From an uncultured Actinomycetes bacterium (lineage in GTDB: Bacteria; Actinomycetota; Actinomycetes; Nanopelagicales; Nanopelagicaceae), in NCBI GenBank assembly GCA_903844855.1, contig CAIMVH010000082.1, positions 1 to 37,527 of the forward strand: a DNA stretch of 37,527 nt, in the 5' to 3' direction. The first letter of the stretch is position 1; every line of letters begins with the position of its first letter. The notes below the pieces were generated by a model. That model saw only the letters and a program-made list of their open reading frames with translations. It had not been told where the DNA came from and searched no databases. Positions 7,970 through 15,768 of the stretch are shown here, piece after piece. Both the position numbers and the translations under genes were made by a program.

Positions 7970-8044
7970 AAGAGGAAAAGGCGCCGAGGAGACCCGGCTC
8001 CCCCAGCTCGAGATTCTCACCCTGAAAATGGGACTCCAGGCTCC

Positions 8045-8050
8045 TAGACT
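8045..8050 (+). promoter_or_regulatory. Putative -10 of the NUDIX gene, leaderless type
   Basis: TAGACT lies 6 nt before the GTG at 8057. CTGAAA at 8022–8027, 17 bases further upstream, is a fair -35. Confidence 0.5.
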
Positions 8051-8056
8051 CTCACT

Positions 8057-8563
8057 GTGAGTAATGGCGAGAGCAGCGGCGGCGAGCACCACCGTCCCGA
8101 GAGTGGGGATGGTTGGCACGAGTGCCACTGCGGCCATAAACATTGGGGCATCTACGGCGCCGCTGGACTCTTAGCAGTGCGCCGAAGGGGCGAGGAACTC
8201 TTCGTGCTTCTTCAGCATCGCGCTCCCTGGAGTCATAACGGTGACACCTGGGGGCTACCCGGAGGGGCGCTCAATCGAGATGAGGATGCCATCGCAGGCG
8301 CCTTTCGAGAAGCGCTTGAGGAAGTGGGGATCGACGCCACTCATCTCACTCCACTTCATTCACACATGGACGACCATTCAACATGGAGTTACGAGACGGT
8401 CATTGCACTGGCATCAGATGATGCTGAGGCATCGGTTGCCAATCACGAATCAGTTGCGGTGGCCTGGATTACCACCAGCGGTGTCGAAGCAGAGAACCTG
8501 CATCCTTCGTTTGCCAAGTCGTGGCCGGCGCTACAGAAACTGTTACAAAGTTTAGGGATCTAA
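8057..8563 (+). CDS. NUDIX hydrolase
   Basis: Hydrolyses a nucleoside diphosphate linked to another moiety; the substrate cannot be told. The 168-residue protein has a complete Nudix box at about residues 70–92 (G-x5-E-x7-REALEEVGI), with the metal-binding glutamates present. Ahead of it, residues 20–30 hold a Cys/His cluster (WHECHCGHKHWG) that may bind zinc, seen in several actinobacterial members. GTG is the start, supported by the TAGACT element and the absence of a ribosome site. It is a single-gene unit that ends at a strong hairpin shared with nrdJ. House-cleaning of oxidised nucleotides is one option, fitting but not proven by the neighbouring ribonucleotide reductase. Confidence 0.88.
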   Translation: MSNGESSGGEHHRPESGDGWHECHCGHKHWGIYGAAGLLAVRRRGEELFVLLQHRAPWSHNGDTWGLPGGALNRDEDAIAGAFREALEEVGIDATHLTPLHSHMDDHSTWSYETVIALASDDAEASVANHESVAVAWITTSGVEAENLHPSFAKSWPALQKLLQSLGI

Positions 8564-8569
8564 AAAAAG

Positions 8570-8603
8570 AAAGCGGGGGCTCTCTTTCGAGAACCCCCGC
8601 TTT
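8570..8603. terminator. Bidirectional intrinsic terminator between NUDIX gene and nrdJ
   Basis: A ten-base stem AAAGCGGGGG/CCCCCGCTTT with an inner TCTC/GAGA pairing. On the minus strand it is followed by C and seven T residues, a strong terminator for nrdJ; on the plus strand the T-run is short. Confidence 0.9.
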
Positions 8604-8615
8604 ACTTGTTGATGA

Positions 8616-11411
8616 TTAGCTGCAACCGCTTGTCGATCCGCAACCTTCACAGACGTAGCAAGAACCAGCTGGGCGCATCTTTGTGCCGCAAGTGACACAC
8701 ATCGGCGCATCTTGATTACGGCCCATCATGGCTTCGAGGAGCTCAGTGGAAGAGCCCACCTGCCGAGCAGGAGCAGCAGGAGCTGCAGCTATCGGCTTGG
8801 TGACCAAGTCTTCGCTCTCTAACGCAGAGATTTCTTCAGCAGCGCTATATGAACCTGTTTCGAGTTGACGAGCACGCTCTTCGGCGGTGTAGATACCGAG
8901 CGCCGAACGCGTCTCGTAATCCAAGTAATCAAGGGAGAGACGACGGAAGATGTAATCCATGATGGATTGCGCCATACGTACGTCAGCATCATCTGTCATA
9001 CCAGCTGGCTCAAAGCGCAGGTTGGCAAACTTTTGTACATAGGTCTCAAGAGGTACGCCGTATTGAAGACCGATAGAAACCGCGATCGAGAAGGCATCCA
9101 TCACACCGGCAAGAGTGGAACCTTGCTTGCCAAGCTTAAGGAATACCTCACCAAGTGAACCGTCTTCATACGAGCCAGCAGTCATGTAACCCTCAGCGCC
9201 ACCGACCGTGAAGGAAGTGGTGAGTGATGGGCGTGACTTGGGCAAGCGACGACGTGTGGCTACCGCTGAAACTTCAGCCGGCGCTGCGTCTTGTGCGCCG
9301 CGAGCATCTGAAAGTGGTTGACCCACCTTGCAGTTGTCGCGATAGATAGCGAGTGCCTTCAGGCCGTACTTCCAACCTTGGAAGTACACCTCTTCGACCT
9401 CTTCAACAGTGGCTTCTGATGGAAGGTTAACTGTCTTAGAGATAGCTCCCGAAAGGAATGGTTGGCATGCCGCCATCATGTGCACATGGCCCATGGCCGC
9501 AATGGGGCGAGCGCCCATCGCACAATCGAAGACGCTGTAATGCTCAGGCTTGAGACCCGGGGCATCAATAACGTTTCCGGTCGTACCAATGTGTTCCACA
9601 ATGGCTTCGACCGTCTCTTCGGTGTAGCCAAGTTTGCGAAGTGAACGTGGAATCGCTTGGTTAACGATCTGCATAGAACCGCCACCGACCAGCTTCTTGA
9701 ACTTGACGAGAGCGAGGTCTGGCTCGATACCCGTGGTGTCGCAATCCATCATGAGCCCAATGGTTCCGGTGGGTGCAAGGACGGATGCTTGCGCGTTACG
9801 CCAGCCATTCTTCTCACCAATTTTGAGGCAATCAGCCCAAGCCTTGGTGGCCTCACGATGAACATCTTTATCGAGAGTGGTGACTGCGCGAGATGCATCA
9901 TTTGCTGCAGCGTGCTTGCGCATGACACGGGTATGAGCATCTGCGTTACGGGCATAGCCTTCGTATTGACCCACAACACCTGCCAATTCAGCTGAACGCT
10001 TGTAAGCAGTACCTGTCATGAGCGAGGTGATAGCGCCGGCAAGTGCACGACCGCCCTCACTATCGTAAGGAAGACCACTTGCCATCAGGAGCGCGCCGAG
10101 GTTGGCATAGCCAATACCTAGTTGACGGTACTTCCGAGTGGTGTCGCCAATGGCCTCTGTGGGGAAATCTGCGAAGCAAATAGAGATGTCCATCGCTGTG
10201 ATAACAACCTCGACCAACTTGGCGAAGTTCGTCGCATCAAATGAGCCATCCTCTTTGAGAAACTTGAGCAAGTTGATGCTGGCTAAGTTGCAAGAAGAGT
10301 TGTCGAGTGACATGTACTCAGAGCATGGGTTAGAAGCGTTAATCCGACCCGTCTCTGGATTGGTGTGCCAATCGTTGATGGTGTCGTCGTATTGAATGCC
10401 GGGATCTGCGCAACCCCACGCAGCGACAGAGACTTTACGGAAGAGCTCGCGGGCATCGACCGTTTCGATAACTTCTCCGGTAGCGCGAGCGCGGAGACCA
10501 AATGTCTTGCCCTCCTCGACTGCGCGCATAAAATCATCACTCACACGAACCGAGTTATTAGCATTTTGGTATTGGACTGAAACGATGTCTTTGCCACCGA
10601 GGTCCATATCGAAACCAGCGTCGCGGAGAGCGCGAATCTTATCCTCTTCATTTGCTTTTGTTTCGATAAATTCTTCGATATCTGGATGATCAATGTCGAG
10701 CACAACCATTTTCGCTGCGCGACGCGTAGCTCCACCAGATTTGATGGTTCCAGCAGAGGCATCAGCTCCACGCATGAAAGAGACCGGGCCCGATGCAGTG
10801 CCACCAGACTTGAGAAGTTCTTTGCTCGAACGAATGCGGGAGAGATTAAGACCGGCTCCTGAGCCGCCCTTAAAGATCATGCCCTCTTCGCGGTACCAGT
10901 TAAGAATTGAATCCATCGTGTCATCAACACTCAGGATGAAGCAGGCGCTCACTTGTTGCGGAGCAGCCGTTCCGACGTTGAACCAGACAGGTGAATTGAA
11001 CGAGAAGACTTGATGCATGAGAGCCCACGTCAACTCATGCTCAAAGATTTCTGCGTCGCTGTCGGCAGCAAAGTATCCAAAGTCCTTGCCAGCCTTCGTG
11101 TAGGTCAAGACCACACGATCGATAAGTTGCTTGAGACTCCACTCACGGTTATCGGTGCCGACCACGCCCCGGAAGTACTTGGTCGTCACGATGGTGGAAG
11201 CGTTTACTGACCAGAAGTCAGGAAACTCAGCGCCACGTTGTTCGAAGATGACCTCGCCGCTCTTCCAATTTGTCTGCACCACATCGCGACGCTCCCACGT
11301 CACTTCATCGTAGGGGTGCACGCCTGGAGTCGTAAAAATACGCTCCATGCGAAGACCTTTCTTCGACTTTGATGCGGTAGCGGAAGGGCGGGTGCTAACG
11401 GTCTCGGGCAT
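8616..11411 (-). CDS. nrdJ: Adenosylcobalamin-dependent ribonucleotide reductase (class II)
   Basis: Reduces ribonucleotides to deoxyribonucleotides using adenosylcobalamin to form the thiyl radical, independent of oxygen. The 931-residue protein has the catalytic NPCSE at residues 361–365 (Asn361, Cys363, Glu365), the paired redox cysteine in SACFILS (about 157) and the phosphate-binding loop region APTGTIGLMMDCDTTG. The C terminus ends with a cysteine-rich CVTCG...CYVCEGCGSTSGC tail, typical of long class II enzymes, for reduction by thioredoxin. ATG follows AGGAG by 8 bases. It lies 24 bases after nrdR, its likely repressor. Since no class I or III reductase is visible here, the cell probably needs cobalamin, but the rest of the genome is not seen. 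Confidence 0.95.
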   Translation of the reverse strand: MPETVSTRPSATASKSKKGLRMERIFTTPGVHPYDEVTWERRDVVQTNWKSGEVIFEQRGAEFPDFWSVNASTIVTTKYFRGVVGTDNREWSLKQLIDRVVLTYTKAGKDFGYFAADSDAEIFEHELTWALMHQVFSFNSPVWFNVGTAAPQQVSACFILSVDDTMDSILNWYREEGMIFKGGSGAGLNLSRIRSSKELLKSGGTASGPVSFMRGADASAGTIKSGGATRRAAKMVVLDIDHPDIEEFIETKANEEDKIRALRDAGFDMDLGGKDIVSVQYQNANNSVRVSDDFMRAVEEGKTFGLRARATGEVIETVDARELFRKVSVAAWGCADPGIQYDDTINDWHTNPETGRINASNPCSEYMSLDNSSCNLASINLLKFLKEDGSFDATNFAKLVEVVITAMDISICFADFPTEAIGDTTRKYRQLGIGYANLGALLMASGLPYDSEGGRALAGAITSLMTGTAYKRSAELAGVVGQYEGYARNADAHTRVMRKHAAANDASRAVTTLDKDVHREATKAWADCLKIGEKNGWRNAQASVLAPTGTIGLMMDCDTTGIEPDLALVKFKKLVGGGSMQIVNQAIPRSLRKLGYTEETVEAIVEHIGTTGNVIDAPGLKPEHYSVFDCAMGARPIAAMGHVHMMAACQPFLSGAISKTVNLPSEATVEEVEEVYFQGWKYGLKALAIYRDNCKVGQPLSDARGAQDAAPAEVSAVATRRRLPKSRPSLTTSFTVGGAEGYMTAGSYEDGSLGEVFLKLGKQGSTLAGVMDAFSIAVSIGLQYGVPLETYVQKFANLRFEPAGMTDDADVRMAQSIMDYIFRRLSLDYLDYETRSALGIYTAEERARQLETGSYSAAEEISALESEDLVTKPIAAAPAAPARQVGSSTELLEAMMGRNQDAPMCVTCGTKMRPAGSCYVCEGCGSTSGCS

Positions 11412-11435
11412 TTCATCTTCTCCTGTGGTGTGGTG

Positions 11436-11987
11436 TTAATCGATCGAAGAGAAAGCAACGCTATTTGCGTACCCGCTCTGCAATACATTGGATGGTGAAC
11501 TGATATTGCTACTTGAACTGATATTGGAATTGCTATTTGTTCCGGGTATTGCTCGAAGCAATGAAATCTCTGCCTCGAAATCCTCTAATGATTCAAATGC
11601 GCGATAAACCGAGGCATAACGTAGGTAGGCGACTTCATCGAGCTCACGTAGCGGAACTAAAATGGCTAGGCCCACTTCCTGTGCTTCAATTTCGGCACGA
11701 CCACTCTCACGCAAAGCCTCTTCAACCCGTTGGGCCAATAGCGCCAAATCATCGTCGTTAACGGGGCGCCCCTGGCACGCCTTGCGGACACCGGCGACTA
11801 CTTTCTCGCGACTAAAAGGCTCAGATGCGCCACTGCGCTTGATGATGTAGAGAGCAGCGGTCTCTTGGGTGGTGAAGCGCCGGCCACAGGTGGTGCACTC
11901 GCGGCGGCGGCGGATGGAGGTTCCTTCGTCCACAGGACGCGAATCGACGACTCGCGAATCCTCGTTACGACAGTAAGGGCAGTACAT
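11436..11987 (-). CDS. nrdR: Transcriptional repressor NrdR
   Basis: Zinc- and nucleotide-binding repressor of ribonucleotide reductase genes. From the ATG at 11987 the zinc ribbon is intact: MYCPYC (Cys3, Cys6) and CTTC (Cys31, Cys34), followed by the ATP-cone domain (about residues 46–136) that senses ATP/dATP. The start is fixed by AAGGAGG 7 nt upstream. The protein is 183 residues, about 30 longer than usual. The extra C-terminal tail is Ser/Asn-rich low complexity ([17 protein letters not shown]). First gene of the nrdR–nrdJ operon, so it probably controls itself and nrdJ through a box in the long leader upstream. Confidence 0.95.
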   Translation of the reverse strand: MYCPYCRNEDSRVVDSRPVDEGTSIRRRRECTTCGRRFTTQETAALYIIKRSGASEPFSREKVVAGVRKACQGRPVNDDDLALLAQRVEEALRESGRAEIEAQEVGLAILVPLRELDEVAYLRYASVYRAFESLEDFEAEISLLRAIPGTNSNSNISSSSNISSPSNVLQSGYANSVAFSSID

Positions 11988-12046
11988 CTTTCGCCTCCTT
12001 CCTACGCTCAATTTCACACTTTTCGGGGCCCGCAAACAGGGTCAGT

Positions 12047-12055
12047 TGTGGATAA
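12047..12055 (-). promoter_or_regulatory. DnaA-box 9-mer upstream of nrdR–nrdJ
   Basis: TTATCCACA on the minus strand is an exact match to the strict DnaA-box consensus and lies 60 bases upstream of the nrdR ATG. DnaA controls ribonucleotide reductase genes in E. coli; a similar link here is inference from one site. Confidence 0.45.
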
Positions 12056-12124
12056 ACCTGTGTGTGACCTGGGGAGAACTGCTATCTGGTGACCACAACC
12101 TGTGGAGGAAGTACACGGTTGTAA

Positions 12125-12140
12125 GCACTACATATAGGGG
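12125..12140 (-). promoter_or_regulatory. NrdR box-like palindrome
   Basis: The minus strand CCCCTATATGTAGTGC matches most positions of the 16-bp NrdR box (acaCwAtATaTwgtgt). It lies just downstream of the proposed -10 at 12142–12147, a good place to block transcription. NrdR boxes normally come in pairs about three helical turns apart; a convincing partner is not seen, though a CCACA/TGTGG inverted repeat lies at 12093–12105. Confidence 0.5.
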
Positions 12141-12141
12141 T

Positions 12142-12170
12142 AAGAGTAGACCGGGAGTCGAGGGTTCGCA
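12142..12170 (-). promoter_or_regulatory. Possible promoter of nrdR–nrdJ
   Basis: On the minus strand TTGCGA, 17 bases and TACTCT. This gives a leader of about 145 bases carrying the NrdR-like box and the DnaA box. Nothing else coding is seen between 11988 and 12246. Confidence 0.4.
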
Positions 12171-12202
12171 ATGTTGGCGGTGAAGTCGGCGTGTTGGGCG
12201 TG

Positions 12203-12225
12203 TCGAAGGGGGAAGGCCCCTTCGA
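12203..12225. terminator. Hairpin after the LysM gene
   Basis: A nine-base stem TCGAAGGGG/CCCCTTCGA with a five-base loop, 22 bases beyond the LysM stop codon. There is no U-run, as is common for actinobacterial terminators, so strength is uncertain. Confidence 0.5.
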
Positions 12226-12246
12226 GGGCGTATCTTGCTCGGATTT

Positions 12247-12669
12247 CTACTGGGCGATGGGGACGATGATGCGTTGCCCCGCCACCAATCCTGCGGACTC
12301 CAAATGGTTGAGCTCAGCGATGTTATCCACGACCGAACGGACATCGTGGCCGGTGCTCACGTGTCGGGCGATCGACCAGAGCGTCTCCCCCGGAACCACC
12401 ACGATCTCTTGGTAAGTGACCGAGTTGCCAGGGCTCACTCCGGCGTTGGTGCCATCTTCGGCAATCGCTCCCGCAAGGAGAGCGCGAGAGAACGTAGCAA
12501 CCGAGAGAGTGAGGGTGAGGAGAGAGGCGAGTACGAGAAGGCGTACTACGAGGCGACCGCGCGCCGTGAGGCGGAGCGGAACGGCGCTCCCCTGGGGCTG
12601 GATCCTTCGATCGCTCTCCCGAAAATTCACCCGGGGAGCCATCTGATAAGAAACCACGTAGCTACTCAT
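12247..12669 (-). CDS. LysM-domain membrane protein divergent from lexA (SOS cell-division/cell-wall protein type)
   Basis: A 140-residue protein. A basic N-terminal segment precedes one membrane span (about residues 40–65, LVVRLLVLASLLTLTLSVATF). A C-terminal LysM domain (about 88–137, VVPGETLWSIARHVS...LVAGQRIIVPI) would bind peptidoglycan outside the cell. Its position, divergent from lexA and sharing a LexA box, matches Rv2719c/ChiZ of mycobacteria and DivS of corynebacteria, SOS-induced proteins that stall division or cut cell wall. By analogy it is probably a damage-induced division inhibitor. No hydrolase domain is visible; it is shorter than ChiZ. ATG at 12669 has GAGG about 5 bases upstream. 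Confidence 0.85.
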   Translation of the reverse strand: MSSYVVSYQMAPRVNFRESDRRIQPQGSAVPLRLTARGRLVVRLLVLASLLTLTLSVATFSRALLAGAIAEDGTNAGVSPGNSVTYQEIVVVPGETLWSIARHVSTGHDVRSVVDNIAELNHLESAGLVAGQRIIVPIAQ

Positions 12670-12692
12670 CTCGTCCTCATCTCTCTACTTTT

Positions 12693-12706
12693 CGAACATT
12701 TGTTCT
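12693..12706. promoter_or_regulatory. LexA (SOS) box 1, between LysM gene and lexA
   Basis: CGAACATTTGTTCT, one base off a perfect CGAAC-N4-GTTCG palindrome. It lies 24 bases upstream of the LysM ATG. Confidence 0.85.
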
Positions 12707-12744
12707 AATCAAACACCTAAATGACCAATAATGCAAGATTATTT

Positions 12745-12758
12745 CGAACAGGTGTTTG
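12745..12758. promoter_or_regulatory. LexA (SOS) box 2, over the lexA -35
   Basis: CGAACAGGTGTTTG, with outer TT/AA extending the symmetry (TTCGAAC-N4-GTTTGAA). It overlaps the lexA -35 hexamer at 12756–12761, so bound LexA would block its own promoter. Confidence 0.8.
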
Positions 12759-12784
12759 AATTTCCCTCCTTCAAAGGCTATCTT
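12756..12784 (+). promoter_or_regulatory. lexA promoter, leaderless type
   Basis: TTGAAT, 17 bases, TATCTT, then 6 bases to the ATG at 12791. The best promoter match in the window and the clearest leaderless case. Confidence 0.7.
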
Positions 12785-12790
12785 GGGGGT

Positions 12791-13528
12791 ATGACACCTC
12801 CAGATCACGCTCCAGAGAAGACTCCGGCACTCGACCCGACCTTTGCGGAGCTGCCCGACGGCCCCGCCGATGACCATGGCCTTACCGCCCGCCAGCGGAA
12901 GATTCTCGAGGTCATATCGGCTTCGGTATCTGAGCGAGGATTTCCGCCCACCATGCGTGAAATCGGGGCAGCTGTTGGTTTAGCCAGCTCGGCGTCAGTG
13001 GCCTACCAACTCTCTAACTTGGTGGAGAAAGGACTCATCAAACGTTCTGGCGGGCGTCAAATGGATGTCATCTCACCCGAGAGCGGAGAGCAGATCATTC
13101 CTGGTAGCGCATATGGCTCACCTGCAACGCCGCAAGGACGCAAGAGCGGCAGCATGCGTGAGGTGCCTTTAGTGGGACGCATCGCCGCCGGCGCACCCAT
13201 CCTGGCGGAAGCCCATATCGAAGAGAGCTACTCGCTCCCTTCCGATCTCGTAGGCAGTGGCGAGCTCTTCCTTCTTACCGTTGTGGGCGACTCCATGGTC
13301 GATGCCGCTATCTGCGATGGTGATCTCGTGGTCATTCGTTCACAGAAACATTGTGAACAAGGCGAGATCGTGGCAGCCATGATCGACGGCGAAGCCACCG
13401 TCAAGACTTTCAAGCGAAGCGATGGTCATATCTGGTTAATGCCCGCCAACCCTGCCTACGCGCCCATCCTGGGAGACCACGCGGAGATACTTGGAAAAGT
13501 TACTGCGGTCTTGCGCTCAATTCGTTAA
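12791..13528 (+). CDS. lexA: LexA SOS repressor / self-cleaving peptidase
   Basis: Represses DNA-damage genes and cleaves itself when RecA filaments form. The N-terminal winged helix (about residues 30–95: LTARQRKILEVI, GFPPTMREIGAAVGLASSASV) is followed by the S24 peptidase domain. The cleavage site is Ala133–Gly134 (IAAGAP), the nucleophile Ser168 (GDSMVDAAI) and the general base Lys205 (EATVKTF). All key residues are intact. The protein is 245 residues from the ATG at 12791; an earlier in-frame ATG would add 20 residues that run across the LexA box and promoter, so it is unlikely. Self-regulation is shown by box 2. Confidence 0.96.
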   Translation: MTPPDHAPEKTPALDPTFAELPDGPADDHGLTARQRKILEVISASVSERGFPPTMREIGAAVGLASSASVAYQLSNLVEKGLIKRSGGRQMDVISPESGEQIIPGSAYGSPATPQGRKSGSMREVPLVGRIAAGAPILAEAHIEESYSLPSDLVGSGELFLLTVVGDSMVDAAICDGDLVVIRSQKHCEQGEIVAAMIDGEATVKTFKRSDGHIWLMPANPAYAPILGDHAEILGKVTAVLRSIR

Positions 13529-13550
13529 AGAAGATCCTTAAAGAAGTACG

Positions 13551-14948
13551 TCAAAGAAGTCCCAGCGCTTCTTTGATCCGTTCGGCCACATTTCGGTCTA
13601 CCTGCGCCAAAACCGTGGTCCCTTCTTCGCCATGCACTTCTTGATGCACCTCTCCAAATTCGTGCACGAGGTGGAGTAAATCGCCGCGAGAGTAAGGGAT
13701 CAAGAGGTCAAGACTCACTCGGCGTTTGGGTAACTCTGCTTCAACTCGCGCTAGTAATTCAGTTACGCCTTCGCCCGTAAACGCTGAGACAACCATGGAG
13801 CGCGACTCTCGTCGACGGATCAATTCAATCGTTTCAGGATTGGCAATATCCGCCTTATTTATCACGATTATTTCCGAAATTGCGCGAGCGCCAATCTCAT
13901 CAAGTACTTCGCGCACTGCATCAATCTGCCCCAATGGATCTACATGTGAGCCATCAACAATATGCAAGATGAGATCGGAGCCACTCACCTCTTCGAGTGT
14001 GGATTTAAATGCCTCAATAAGTTGATGTGGAAGATGGCGCACAAATCCCACCGTGTCAACGAATGTGTAAGTCTCGCCATCGCTACTTTCCGTTTTGCGA
14101 ACCGTCGGATCGAGGGTGGCGAAGAGTGCGTTCTCCACAAGCACTCCGGCACCGGTGAAACGATTAAGGAGAGAAGACTTACCTGCGTTGGTATATCCCG
14201 CTATCGCGACCGACGGAACTTGGTACTTCACACGTTCCTGGCGCATCGTGTCGCGAGACTTCTTCATTTCAATAATTTCCTTGCGCAACTTCGCCATTCG
14301 ATCACGAATACGGCGACGATCCGTTTCTATTTTGGTTTCGCCCGGGCCGCGACCACCGATACCGGCTCCGCCGGCCGCGCGACCACCAGCCTGACGTGAA
14401 AGAGATTCACCCCAACCCCGCAACCTAGGAAGCATGTACGTCATCTGAGCAAGCTCGACTTGCGCTTTGCCTTCTCGACTCTTGGCATGTTGGGCAAAGA
14501 TATCGAGGATGAGCGCAGTGCGATCAACAACTTTAACTTTTACCTGTGCCTCTAACTGGCGCAATTGACTAGGCGAAAGTTCGCCATCACAGATCACTGT
14601 GTCGGCTCCTGTTGCAATGACCACGTCGCGCAACTCTTTTACCTTGCCACTTCCAATATACGTAGATGAATCCGGTGCATCACGTCGCTGAATGAGCCCA
14701 TCAAGAACTTCAGAGCCCGCGGTCTCTGCTAAAGCTGCCAACTCTGCAAGTGAATTCTCAGCCTCGAGAGCGGTGCCTTGAGTCCAGACACCCACGAGCA
14801 CCACGCGTTCTAATCGAAGTTGGCGATATTCAACTTCAGTAACGTCTTGCAGCTCTGTGGAAAGACCAACAACACGCCTCAGCGCATGGCGTTCCGCTAA
14901 ATCAAATTCTCCCGACGATGTTTCTTCCACATAGGAGTCGTTACTCAT
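13551..14948 (-). CDS. hflX: GTPase HflX
   Basis: Ribosome-associated GTPase that splits stalled or hibernating ribosomes. The 465-residue protein has the N-terminal HflX domain (VGVWTQGT ... YIGSGKVKEL), a coiled linker with a glycine-rich RGPGETKIETDRR motif, and the G domain: G1 GYTNAGKS (about 251–258), G3 DTVGF and G4 NKAD. ATG at 14948 is chosen because it overlaps the dapF stop by eight bases (ATGAGTAA), implying coupling; an ATG seven codons earlier is possible. It converges on lexA with only 22 bases between the stops. Confidence 0.93.
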   Translation of the reverse strand: MSNDSYVEETSSGEFDLAERHALRRVVGLSTELQDVTEVEYRQLRLERVVLVGVWTQGTALEAENSLAELAALAETAGSEVLDGLIQRRDAPDSSTYIGSGKVKELRDVVIATGADTVICDGELSPSQLRQLEAQVKVKVVDRTALILDIFAQHAKSREGKAQVELAQMTYMLPRLRGWGESLSRQAGGRAAGGAGIGGRGPGETKIETDRRRIRDRMAKLRKEIIEMKKSRDTMRQERVKYQVPSVAIAGYTNAGKSSLLNRFTGAGVLVENALFATLDPTVRKTESSDGETYTFVDTVGFVRHLPHQLIEAFKSTLEEVSGSDLILHIVDGSHVDPLGQIDAVREVLDEIGARAISEIIVINKADIANPETIELIRRRESRSMVVSAFTGEGVTELLARVEAELPKRRVSLDLLIPYSRGDLLHLVHEFGEVHQEVHGEEGTTVLAQVDRNVAERIKEALGLL

Positions 14949-15738
14949 CAATGTTGACTTCAAAGTCATTCACAAGCACCGCTGGCCCAGTCATCGTCAC
15001 TTCCCCCAGCGCGTCAATATCGATCTCTAATGAGCCACCGAGTACATCAACGCGCCAGGTGCTCGCCCCGACGACTCCGGCTTGCGCAGCCGCGGCGACT
15101 GCCACAGCGCAGGTACCGGTTCCGCATGATCGAGTCTCCCCCACGCCTCGTTCGAATACTCGCATCGAAAGATGCCGCTCGTCCAGAATTTCAACAAACT
15201 CAACATTAACTCCGTCTGGAAAAAGACTTGCTGGGGTCACTGTGGGTTTTTCGAGCACTTCAGGAAGAAGTGCGAGCGACTCAAGAAAAACCACCGCATG
15301 CGGATTTCCTACCGAGACTTTAAATCCGAGCCAACTATTTCCGCCATAAGTCACCGTTGGCGTACCCGCCTCTATGACGACTGCCCCCATCCCGGCTGAG
15401 ATACGCCCATCTGCTTTTATCTCGATTCGTTTGATACCGGCTCGCGTATCTATATCGAAAGAAGTGCGACTCTCTAATCCTCGATCATACAAATACTTAG
15501 CCATGACCCGAATGCCGTTGCCACACATCTCCGCAAGGCTGCCATCGCTATTTCGATAATCCATAAACCAATGCCCATCACGTTGCTTTATCTGAATGAG
15601 ACCATCAGCTCCCACACCGGAATTGCGATTGCAGAGCGAAGCAATGTCACTTGGACTGAGATTGCCCTCCGGAATGAGAATGAATTCATTCTCGGTGCCG
15701 TGGCCTTTGGTGGCGCGAAGCGGCGTGCTCGGGGTCAT
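14941..15738 (-). CDS. dapF: Diaminopimelate epimerase
   Basis: Converts LL- to meso-diaminopimelate for lysine and peptidoglycan. The 265-residue protein has the two catalytic cysteines, Cys72 in EMCGNGIR and Cys205 in ETRSCGTGTC, plus the substrate-binding NSDGS and GNPHAV motifs. The ATG is preceded by TACGAT 7 bases upstream and by no ribosome site, suggesting a leaderless mRNA. It is first in a dapF–hflX unit. miaB and miaA, which often sit upstream in actinobacteria, are on the same strand but separated by the inserted EamA gene. Confidence 0.95.
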   Translation of the reverse strand: MTPSTPLRATKGHGTENEFILIPEGNLSPSDIASLCNRNSGVGADGLIQIKQRDGHWFMDYRNSDGSLAEMCGNGIRVMAKYLYDRGLESRTSFDIDTRAGIKRIEIKADGRISAGMGAVVIEAGTPTVTYGGNSWLGFKVSVGNPHAVVFLESLALLPEVLEKPTVTPASLFPDGVNVEFVEILDERHLSMRVFERGVGETRSCGTGTCAVAVAAAAQAGVVGASTWRVDVLGGSLEIDIDALGEVTMTGPAVLVNDFEVNIDE

Positions 15739-15739
15739 A

Positions 15740-15753
15740 CCTACGATCGTAGG
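15740..15753. promoter_or_regulatory. Perfect 14-bp palindrome in the dapF/EamA divergent promoter
   Basis: CCTACGATCGTAGG covers the dapF -10 (TACGAT, minus strand 15746–15751) just before its ATG. A second inverted repeat, CTACC-GTT-GGTAG at 15756–15768, abuts the EamA ATG. Both would suit a repressor, but symmetric -10 elements could also arise by chance. Confidence 0.45.
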
Positions 15754-15756
15754 CGC

Positions 15757-15762
15757 TACCGT
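15757..15762 (+). promoter_or_regulatory. Putative -10 of the EamA gene, leaderless type
   Basis: TACCGT, 6 nt before the ATG at 15769. No ribosome-binding sequence fits in the 30 bases between the divergent starts. Confidence 0.45.
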
Positions 15763-15768
15763 TGGTAG

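Noticed and set aside
8871-8886. GAACCTGTTTCG in nrdJ as an SOS box.
   Set aside because: The half-sites are two bases apart instead of four, and the site is inside the gene near its 3' end.
12093-12105. CCACA-N3-TGTGG as the second NrdR box.
   Set aside because: Its core does not fit the NrdR consensus, and its centre is 33–34 bases from the first box rather than 31–32.
12235-12708. A 157-codon plus-strand frame between nrdR and lexA.
   Set aside because: Antisense to the LysM gene and running across LexA box 1; Arg/Glu-rich nonsense without homology signs.
12731-12790. lexA starting at the earlier in-frame ATG at 12731.
   Set aside because: That extension would lie over LexA box 2 and the promoter, and is not LexA-like.
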